Below, piece after piece: positions 56,821-64,000 of a stretch of DNA of 64,000 nucleotides. The notes under the pieces were generated by a model. That model saw only the letters and a list, made by a program, of their open reading frames with translations. It did no database searches and was not told where the DNA came from. The position numbers and the translations under genes are program-made. Position 1 is the first letter of the stretch. Each line of letters opens with the position of its first letter. The stretch spans positions 13,454,001 to 13,518,000 of the forward strand of contig OX335655.1 in assembly GCA_946894095.1 (NCBI GenBank). Direction: 5' to 3'. Origin of the DNA: Incurvaria masculella. Its lineage: Eukaryota; Arthropoda; Insecta; Lepidoptera; Incurvariidae.

Positions 56821-56992
56821 ATCGTAGGTATTTCGATTTTGTTCGAGAAATAGGCAATTAAAAGTATTTTTTTAGGTTCAAGAATTGACGTCAAGACACA
56901 AAACTGTTTGGGTCAATGATTATTTCTTTTTGATGATCTGTTTCTGCTTTAAGCAATGTAAATTATCAAGTAAGCGCTTTTTTTACATGTCA

Positions 56993-57125
56993 ATCAGTCA
57001 GCGGGTTTGCGTCCACGGCTGGACATAAGCCTCTCCAATTTTTATCCAGTCCTCCCGGCCCTCAGCGGTGCATGACATTGGTTAATAGCTACCTTGCATG
57101 ATATTAGCCTAACACACCACGACAT
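56993..57125 (-). mobile_element. RTE 3' end fragment next to a SINE-L tail fragment
   Basis: 56993-57077 (CAGTCAGCGGGTTTGCGTCC and CTGGACATAAGCCTCTCCAA) is the RTE 3' end on the minus strand. 57078-57125 (GACATTGGTTAATAGCTACC and GATATTAGCCTAACACACCA) is a SINE-L tail of subfamily 2. Confidence 0.7.
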
Positions 57126-57291
57126 AAGAAAAAAGTTAATATTGAATAACATATGACATTTCGCATATTTGCTATATTCTTCTTTTGTAAAGCTTCTAAA
57201 TATCACTATTTAAACTATAATTATAGCAATACTGAGATTGTGTCTCCGCATCACCCCAAAGGTTGACTGGAAGAAATCACTCCTAGTGAAA

Positions 57292-57392
57292 AGTCCGCCT
57301 TTGTGCAATTTTGTTGTTGTTTCGAATTGTTTTTGTAATTGTATTTGTTTTCTATTGCACAATAAAGAATGTATTCATTCATTCATACTAAT
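57292..57392 (+). repeat. Probable LINE 3' end with (ATTC)n tail
   Basis: TTGTTGTTTCGAATTGTTTT, then TATTGCACAATAAAGAATG and ATTCATTCATTCAT. An AATAAA signal with a short tandem tail is typical of LINE 3' ends. No coding part remains. Confidence 0.5.
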
Positions 57393-57529
57393 ATCATTTA
57401 CAGGTCCAATTTGCAGCAGGCAAAAATAACGTACATAGGCTTTGCAAAATAAACTGATGTGTCATGAACTTGCTGCATACGGCATGAATGAAGTGAAAAG
57501 TTATTATCGTGAATTCATATGAATGGAGT

Positions 57530-57715
57530 TTTTTTTTGCAACCTGACATGGATAGCTAATGCCTCACAACTACCGTTATATTAAGCCCAATACACTACAT
57601 TCCCGAAGGAATTAGGTGCCATGCCAGGACCTTCCCATTAATGAGCATGGCTACACTGAACTGGATGGAAAACACGGATATTTTTTTGATTACCGCTTCA
57701 ACCATAGTAATTTAG
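57530..57715 (-). mobile_element. SINE-L fragment, tail half
   Basis: Oligo(T) at 57531-57538, AACCTGACATGGATAGCTAA, ATTCCCGAAGGAATTAGGTG and GATGGAAAACACGGATA. It stops after GCTTCAACCATAG; the head is absent. Confidence 0.85.
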
Positions 57716-57908
57716 TGTATTTACCTGTCTATTTGTTCTGGTAAAAACTTACTGTTAATTAATTATCTATTTACACAAACAGGTACGATTAACTCGAATG
57801 TAAGTAAGCAGTAGCAAATGATTTTGTAAATTTAGACTAATGAAACGTTGAAAAAAATCTAGCGAAGTGTCTTGCCAGTTCCTCGCTTGGATTTGTTGGA
57901 CTGATGAA

Positions 57909-58300
57909 TTTTTTTTTTTTTATGTGACTCAACATGGATGGCTAATACCACACCTTCTGTCATGGTATTAGCCCAACACACCACATGGGAACTAGGTGCC
58001 AAGCCAGGACCTTCCTTATATTGCACGGCTACATTGAACTGGATGGAAAACGCGGACAATTTTCATTGCCGCTTCGACCATAGTTCATCCAATGCGATGG
58101 TACCAAACCGGGCGGGATTAAACCTACCACCTAGTAAGTAAGGAAGGGGACCTACAGTTTAACGAGGAATCCGAACCACGGCCAGCCTCTCTCAACGGTC
58201 GAATGGTCACACATCCAAGACCAGACCGGACCCAGCGTTGCTTAACTTCGGAGAGCGATCGCCGAAGTGTCGCGCCACTGGGCCACTGAGACGACAAGTC
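57909..58300 (-). mobile_element. SINE-L body with a 5S rRNA/tRNA hybrid head (subfamily 2)
   Basis: Oligo(T) at 57909-57921, the subfamily 2 body (AACACACCACATGGGAACTA, TTGCACGGCTACATTGAACT), and the CGAGGAATCCGAACCACGGCC junction at 58170-58182. The head on the minus strand has GTGGCCCAGTGGCGCG (tRNA A-box like, about 58270-58285). Then CCGAAGTTAAGCAACGC (58235-58251) and CTTGGATGTGTGACC (58206-58220) are the box A and box C regions of 5S rRNA genes. This is a SINE promoter derived from 5S rRNA joined to a tRNA-like start. Confidence 0.85.
58183..58265 (-). ncRNA. 5S rRNA-derived promoter segment within the SINE head
   Basis: Aligned by eye to the middle and 3' part of 5S rRNA: CCGAAGTTAAGCAAC is identical to the usual eukaryotic sequence, and TTGGATG-GTGACC differs at one base. 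The 3' part continues as GAGAGAGGCTGGCC, where 5S normally ends near GTTGGC. Not a functional 5S gene: the first 40 or so bases are replaced. Confidence 0.8.
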
Positions 58301-58812
58301 CGCGTATAGTTTACTTACTGCCTGCCTATGGATGAAAGATATACAATAAAGAATGTTATTTTTAATTGAACGAACAGAAGCATACATAATTTACATTCAA
58401 CATAGAAAACTCCTTCCTTCACAGATAATACGAAAGTATTGCTTCAGTACTTAACCTGCAAAAGTATTTTCCCTCTAACGCAGAAACACCTCTGCATGAA
58501 TGTATTATAAGATGTGCTCATAAAATGCCTGAGCAAATAATTTGAAACCTTGTGCCCGCAAATTGGACGCCTACACATACATTATGTGTGTTTAATATGT
58601 AGATCAAAGTCACTTTTCCTCGGGATCAAAGACCTACCGTGTTAGAATGAGAGAAGGTGGTGGGTACTAGGATATTTATGACTCGGTTAAAATACGTTTT
58701 CATGGAGAATATGGGTCTACATAGCTATTTACATAAAATGTACAATAGAAATCGAAGGGAGGCAAATTTATGATAAAATAAAATGAAGTGACATGAGGAC
58801 TTTTTGTTTTTA
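58301..58812. other. No recognised feature
   Basis: No coding frame or repeat recognised. Confidence 0.5.
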
Positions 58813-59528
58813 CCGAGGGGTTAGTCACTCGAGCAAAAAGTGTACACCAGATTCCCAGTAGTCAAGATTTCCTTGGGATTTCTAGATTCCTAAAGATTTC
58901 CAAAGACTATCAAAGATTCTTGAAGATTCCTAAATATTTCCAAAGACTCCCAAAGATTCTTGGAGATTCCTAAAGATTTCCAAAGACTCCCAAAGATTCT
59001 TGGAGATTCCTAAAGATTTCCAAAGACTCCCAAAGATTCTTGGAGATTCCTTAAGATTTCCAAAGACTACCAAAGATTCTTGGAGATTCCTAAAGATTTC
59101 CAAAGACTCCCAAAGATTCTTGGAGATTCCTTAAGATTTCCAAAGACTACCAAAGATTCTTGGAGATTCCTAAAGATTTCCAAAGACTCCCAAAGATTCT
59201 TAAAGATTCTTAAAGACTCCCAAAGATTTTTAGGGAATTACAAATATACTGGGATTTTCTAACATTTCTGAGGACTACCAAAGATTACCTGGATTTTTTA
59301 AGGACTACCAACACATTTTTGGTACATTCCAAAGATTTCGGGATTTCTAAAGATTCTTAGAGATTCTTAGTGACCACCAACGATTCATAGAGACTTATAA
59401 TTCAATAGAATATGTATGGTTAAAATCTTTTCAATCTCGTTTGTCATCTGACTGAATTGCTGACAGCCGGCTGGCCAGCTGGCTGTCCTTTGACTTGACG
59501 GCGCACAAAATACCTACAAAAATAAAAT
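58813..59528 (-). mobile_element. DEC element, truncated inverted copy
   Basis: Begins CCGAGGGGTTAGTCACTCGA, the reverse complement of 29947-29966, and follows that element's right array base for base to TACAAAAATAAAAT (matching 29263 onward). It then stops before the unique stretch and CpG core. A 60-codon frame (59080-59262) translates identically to the minus-strand frame at 29517-29699, showing the copies are very close. Confidence 0.93.
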
Positions 59529-59556
59529 AGTACGAGAGCGGACCGTCGTCAACCCT

Positions 59557-59975
59557 ACGTCATCGAGTAACACCATGGGACCCATTTGTGGTTGTGCGGA
59601 TTAGAATAGGCTTCCTAAAAATACTAGGTTGCCTGACCCAAACCTGGAACGTTTTGTGCAGTAGGTAATATTAAATCACTTTTTTGGTAGAATTTAACGT
59701 CATCGAGTAACAACATGAGACCTAGCACAATCGGTAAAGGTCATCAAGAAAAGCTAAAAAAAAGTAGGTTGGCTCGTCCTACCCTGGCACGTTCTGAGGT
59801 TGGCCGGTTTTAAAATGTCAAAAAATAAAAAAAATACGTCATCGAGTAACAAGATGACAATACCACCATTCGATAGTCCTATGAACATACTTCATAAAAA
59901 AATTAGGTTGGCTGCCCTCAGCCTGGCACGTTTCCTACGCGGCCATGTTGAACGTCGGATGCGCCCAGTTCTTAT
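59557..59975. repeat. Degenerate tandem repeat of about 139 bp, three units
   Basis: ACGTCATCGAGTAACA starts at 59557, 59697 and 59836 (spacings 140 and 139). Each unit also has (A/T)TAGGTTG(C/G)CT about 70 bp on, then CCTGGCACGTT or close. Confidence 0.85.
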
Positions 59976-60273
59976 ATTCATCAATTGTTAAATTAATATA
60001 ATATAACAGTTTTGTGATATGTCTATCTATAAACAGTGATGTTTTTATTGATCAGAACTCATCTTGAATTGGTTAAAAAAAACCAAAATGAAATATTTGT
60101 GATTGATTACGTGATATTAGGGCATTGTCGTATCTAATTATTAACTAAGTTTAACTCAAGTTAACTTTAGGTTATGATGCACATAGTTCCGCATACTTGA
60201 AGAGTAAAAACCGGAAGTTTCATATACATATGCTTTCGGAATCTACCGTATGGATCATTCAACGTAGGGAATC
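59976..60273. other. No recognised feature
   Basis: AT-rich spacer, nothing recognised. Confidence 0.5.
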
Positions 60274-61024
60274 GCCACTCCAGTCAGCCCATGCCTACGG
60301 CATTAGAGGCGCACGCTTTAAATTCTGCCACGGCCCTCGTTATTACAAAATTTTAATCAGATTGTATGTAAACATAACGTAATGAAGATTTTTTAATAGT
60401 CATAATAAAATAAATCGCCACAAAACTTAAACCAATAAGTGAAGTATCTCAAAGTTACTATTCTTTAATTCACATGAATTTAGGGTAAATATTCTAGAGT
60501 ATATTTCCATTCTTTAAACATTTCAATGTATATGTTTTCTATAAATATATACGCAACGTTGCCGGGTCTATACAAAAGTACATGTCCACATCGTCACTCA
60601 CATATTAAGGAAGTTTAGTAAGCTTGGGCGTCACTTTCTTTTCTTTATTTACGTATCTCTTTTATTTTATCGTAACAAAGTTGCAATGTATCCAAACCGA
60701 AGCGGAATTTTAAATTAACAGCTCTTAAGTCGTAGGTATAGTTTAAATAATACCTGAAAAGCTCTGTAAAAATATTTATGTATTAGTTATAGAAAACATA
60801 TACATTTAAATGTTTAAAGGATGGAAATAACCATGAATATTTAACCTAAAGTCCTGTGAATTAAATAATAGTAACTTTGTGGCGATTTATTTTATTATGA
60901 CTATTAAAATTCTTCATTACATTAGGTTTACATTCAATCAAATTTGAATTATGTAATGAGGAGCTCCGTCGCAGAATGTAAAGCGTGCGCTTCTAATGTC
61001 GTACGCATGGGCTGACAGGGGTTG
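60274..61024. mobile_element. Large foldback element with roughly 270-300 bp arms
   Basis: The left arm runs from CAGTCAGCCCATGCCTACGG through GGCGCACGCTTTAAATTCTG, ATAATAAAATAAATCGCCAC and GTATATGTTTTCTATA, to about 60545. The right arm, about 60770-61024, repeats this in inverted order with small indels. The spacer of about 200 bp is AT-rich. No open frame; a MITE or foldback transposon is likely. Confidence 0.88.
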
Positions 61025-61245
61025 AAGAAAGGACCTTAAAGCTATGCACACTCCAGTGGCAACAAGAAAACATTTTAAAACCTGTGAACGATTTAGTCCT
61101 TCTGATGAGTCTAGTGTTAGATCCAGAATTTATACTATTATTTTTGTCATGAACTACTATAGTGACCTATAAACAAAGAGACAAATTACAAAACCTTATT
61201 ATTCTTACAGCAAAAAAAAACGACATAATATTAAACCTTTAAAAG
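61025..61245. other. No recognised feature
   Basis: Short AT-rich spacer. Confidence 0.5.
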
Positions 61246-62790
61246 CTACCACCTACAAAAAAATAAAAGTACAATGGTTTGAGAACAGTCAGTCAATCCG
61301 TCAGCGTGTTTGCGACCACTGCGGGACATACGCCTCTCCAATCCTTCTCCAGTCCTCCCGGCCCTCAGCGGTACGGACCCACTGCTTTCCCCGACGCACT
61401 TGATGCCGTCTTTCCCCCTGGTGGGTGGTCTTCCCACACTCCGTTTGCCTGTCCACGGCCGCCAGTGTAGGACATGGTTACTCTAACGGTCGTCATCTCG
61501 TCGGCTGACGTGACCAGCCCACTCATAACTGGGAGGACGCACTGGTCATATGTTCGGGTCTTTAAATTTTGCGAAAGGTCAGACCCCAGAGCGAATTTAA
61601 GCTTTCCGAAGGCAGCCCAACCCAGTTGAATCCGTCGCTCAACCTCCAAAGACAGTCTTTGTATACCAAGCCGCAGGATTTGACCGAGATAACAATTTGT
61701 CCTCCCGTCATACCCTCAGTCGTCATGACCTTGAATTTATCCCGGTTCATCTTCAGACCTACCTATCTTTCTACTACTTATCTTTATAAAGGTCTTCCAG
61801 CATTGTTTGAAGCTGAACTCGGGAATTTGACAGAAGAACAATGTGATCGGCGAAGCGAAGATGACTTAGGAAAATATTAATTAACGTTGATACCCATGTT
61901 GTCCCATTCAAGCGTCTTGAACACATATTCCGATGCGCTTGTGAAGAGCTTGGGTGAGATCACATCCCCCTGCCTAACGCCTTTAGCAAGAGGGATGGGT
62001 TGGGTATTTTAATGAAGCCTCACAGTCATCGTCGCGGACCGATACAGATTTCGGAGTACCTCGATGTAGCGGTGGTCGATTCTGCACCTCAGGAGGAAGT
62101 TTTCGACGGCCCATTTTCAACTGAGTCGAACGCCTTCTCGTAAAGGACTAGAAAAGAAGTGGAAGGCTACAAAGAGCGGCTTGTTGTACTCCTCGCACTT
62201 CTGCACCACTTGTCTCACAGTAAATATGTGATCCATTATGCCGTATCCTTCCCTGAACCCAGCTTGCTCACGAGGCTGGTACTGATCCAGCCTCTGTGTC
62301 AGCCAACTATTGATGACTCATGAAAAGACCTTGTATACGTGGCTTAGAAGTGAGATAGGTCGATAGTTCTTCAACTTCGCCTTATTTTTTTGAGAACTGT
62401 ATTGCACAGTGTTTGCAGTTCCTGATGGTCTCCCGCCAGACTTTAGCAGTTCCATCGTTATCCCGTCCTCACCTGGAGCCTTGTGTTATTTTAGTCCTTT
62501 CAAAACAACCTTTATCTCATAGACACTAATCTCCGGCAGATCCTCGTTGTAGTATCTAGTGAGCGGGGCACGCCTATCAGAGTCGAGTGGTTTGCTTGGG
62601 CTCGGGGCATGCATTGCTGCGGAGTACAATTCGTCATATTTTTTTACCACCGCCTCAAGTATATCCGTCTTTATTGCAGTGACAACCCCATCCGCTCGCT
62701 CAGTTTTGAAATTTGAAGGCACGGGAAAACACTTTACTGTCTCGATTTTCCTCTATAACGCGCTCAACCAACTTCATGTTCCCTTGGCGA
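61246..62790 (-). pseudogene. RTE-type LINE ORF2, reverse transcriptase to C-terminus, broken
   Basis: Read on the minus strand from about 62790: a linker (KLVERVIEENRDSKVFSRAF, then TAIKTDILEAVVKKYDELYS and LPEISVYEIKVVLKGLK). Next comes the reverse transcriptase palm, with a damaged AFVDYEKAFDSVE region near 62125-62165, then YIEVLRNLYRSATMTVRL, VRQGDVISPKLFTSASEYVF near 61960, and LRFADHIVLLS near 61845-61865. The thumb includes VERRIQLGWAAFGKLK and KTRTYDQCVLPVM; the C-terminus has GRPPTRGKD. Frameshifts and stops separate these blocks. In the FADD box the second Asp is His, so the catalytic site is lost. The endonuclease is not present. Confidence 0.9.
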
Positions 62791-62799
62791 ATATCGCTA

Positions 62800-63103
62800 C
62801 GGGATATGGTGCGTAACGAGGTAATCCGCCGACGTACCAAAGTAGTCGATATTGGACACCGGGTGGCTAAGCTAGCTAGAAGGAGGAGTAGCCGCTCTTT
62901 GTAGCCTTCGTGGACTACGAGAAGGCGTTCGACTCAGTTGAAAAATGGGCCGTCGAAAACTTCCTCCTGAGGTGCAGAATCGACCACCGCTACATCGAGG
63001 TACTCCGAAATCTGTATCGGTCCGCGACGATGACTGTGAGGCTCCATTAAAATACCCAACCCATCCCTCTTGGTAAAGGCGTTAGGCAGGGGGATGTGAT
63101 CTC
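62800..63103 (+). pseudogene. RTE fragments in reversed order on the plus strand
   Basis: 62803-62870 encodes VRNEVIRRRTKVVDIGHRVAKL, normally near the C-terminus of RTE ORF2. It is followed at once, at about 62893-63103, by LFVAFVDYEKAFDSVEKWAV, ENFLLRCRIDHRYIEVLRNL and YRSATMTVRLH, then a TAA and VRQGDVIS-coding sequence, which normally lie upstream of it. The second block matches the reverse complement of 61950-62165, including the same stop-creating change. Confidence 0.85.
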
Positions 63104-63222
63104 AAATCAAATAAAATCAAAAATATCAAATCGAAATATTTTATTCGCAGTGATTACATTACAATATTAAGAATTTGCATAACAGATTATAATATTGATA
63201 CCAATCATGTGAATTCGTCGTT
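63104..63222 (-). mobile_element. 3' end of the LINE below, inserted in RTE
   Basis: The plus strand switches from RTE (GGGGGATGTGATCTCA) to AATCAAATAAAATCAAAAAT, a simple GATTTTATTT-type tail on the minus strand. The 3' UTR follows. Confidence 0.65.
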
Positions 63223-64000
63223 TTACACAATAATATTAAAATAACTTAAATCGTAGAAAGTTTGGTCAAGCAACCATGTACCTAACTTCTTTTTAAATCT
63301 TATGTTAGTTTCTTCTCGCAAGTCTCTTGGTGGCTTATTATACATATTAATACTATTGAACTGGACCCCCTTCACAAATTTTGATGTTGAGTGTGCAGCT
63401 GGCTGGATCACATTTTTATTTCTCGTCGAATATCCGTGTTTAAAATTATTATATGATTCCGGATAGTTTCTGACATAAAAAATAGTTCTTTGTACGTACA
63501 CATCATATACGTATGCAATTTTAGGTTTTTAAACAAAGGCGTGCAAACAAGTGCGTCCCATTTAGAGTGTGTAATTATCCGAATTGCTTTCTTTTGTAGT
63601 CTAAATACTGAAACCGCTTCCCCTGAAGAATCCCAGAACTCAATGCCATAGGTCATGACAGAGTATAAATAACCGAAGTAGGCACTCTTCAGGGTATCCA
63701 AGTCACAGCATTTAGACAGGGTTCTGAGGCAATAACAAGCTTTTGTTAATTTATCACAAACATGTTGAATGTGTTTGTCCCATCGTAACTTTTGATCCAA
63801 CGTGAAGCCTAAGAATATAGTAGATGTTGCAAACGTTATGACTTCACCGTTATATTCGATAAACATCTCATCATTCACTTCATGTTTAATATTTTTTATC
63901 TTAAAATGTACACAGTGTGTTTTAGCACTATTTAACATTAACCCATTTGCTGCGAACCATTTATCCAACTCTTTAATTATTTTTGTTGTTTTGTAAGGAG
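63223..64000 (-). pseudogene. Jockey/CR1-group LINE, reverse transcriptase C-terminal part (partial at right edge)
   Basis: The minus frame is open from the right edge: KIIKELDKWFAANGLMLN, KTHCVHFKIKN, FLGFTLDQKLRWDKHI, VCDKLTKACYCLRTLSKC, LKSAYFGYLYSVMTYGIEFW and FRLQKKAIRIITHSKW. It then shifts frame around 63490 to RTIFYVRNYPESYNNFKHGY, AHSTSKFVKGVQFNSINMYN and REETNIRFKKKLGTWLL, ending at about 63223. The order WF..N.L.LN..KT, FLG..LD..L.W..HI, and the post-RT ..LQK+AIR.I match this LINE group. The frameshift makes it inactive here. The catalytic YADD box should lie beyond the edge. Confidence 0.88.

Noticed and set aside
58183..58265. A functional 5S rRNA gene
   Set aside because: Only the middle and 3' part is present, and it is joined to a SINE body.

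Overview
This 64 kb window looks like nuclear DNA from a moth or butterfly (Lepidoptera). It is AT-rich overall. It is dense with repeats I associate with lepidopteran genomes: MITEs carrying (GTCY)n microsatellites, RTE-type LINEs, a BEL/Pao retrotransposon, tRNA-headed SINEs, and interspersed repeats starting TACTAGC(T/G)G..CCCGG. A run of the insect telomere motif TTAGG sits inside one MITE. No operons, CRISPR arrays or bacterial genes are visible. All boundaries were judged by eye, without alignment software.

Layout. 0-1.4 kb: 3' end of a BEL/Pao element (integrase C-terminus, then a probable LTR). 2.3-4.4 kb: SINE pieces. 4.4-5.6 kb: the only convincing host gene sequence, one minus-strand first coding exon with a GC-rich upstream region; its product is not recognised. 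5.7-16 kb: sparse SINE, LINE and RTE fragments in otherwise unremarkable DNA. 16-20 kb: a lepidopteran interspersed repeat, a CA microsatellite, a 74-bp tandem array, a LINE C-terminus, and an array of palindromic GTGCGGACGTCCGCAC sites. 21-23.3 kb: a roughly 204-bp satellite interrupted by a MITE, then a full-length SINE. 24.8-27 kb: two MITE families. 27.95-29.97 kb: a 2-kb element built almost wholly from 10-bp periodic repeats, with a GC-rich, promoter-like core. 32-36 kb: MITE-in-SINE nesting, foldback MITEs and another SINE. 36-39 kb: mostly unique AT-rich DNA. 39-47.7 kb: many MITEs and SINEs, including one SINE with a different tRNA-like head. 49.5-57 kb: a cluster of one TTAA-flanked MITE family, including a palindromic dimer. 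57-58.3 kb: SINEs, one with a 5S rRNA/tRNA hybrid head. 58.8-59.5 kb: a truncated, inverted, near-identical copy of the decamer element. 60.2-61 kb: a foldback element. 61.2-63.1 kb: a scrambled RTE LINE. 63.1-64 kb: a Jockey/CR1-group LINE entering from the right edge.

The window is therefore mainly a record of transposon activity around one host exon. The most interesting items are the decamer-periodic element with its CpG core and inverted partner 29 kb away, and a SINE family whose shared body carries at least three different Pol III-type heads. Next come a MITE carrying telomeric repeats and a palindromic MITE dimer. I see no complete autonomous transposon and no genes that form a pathway together.
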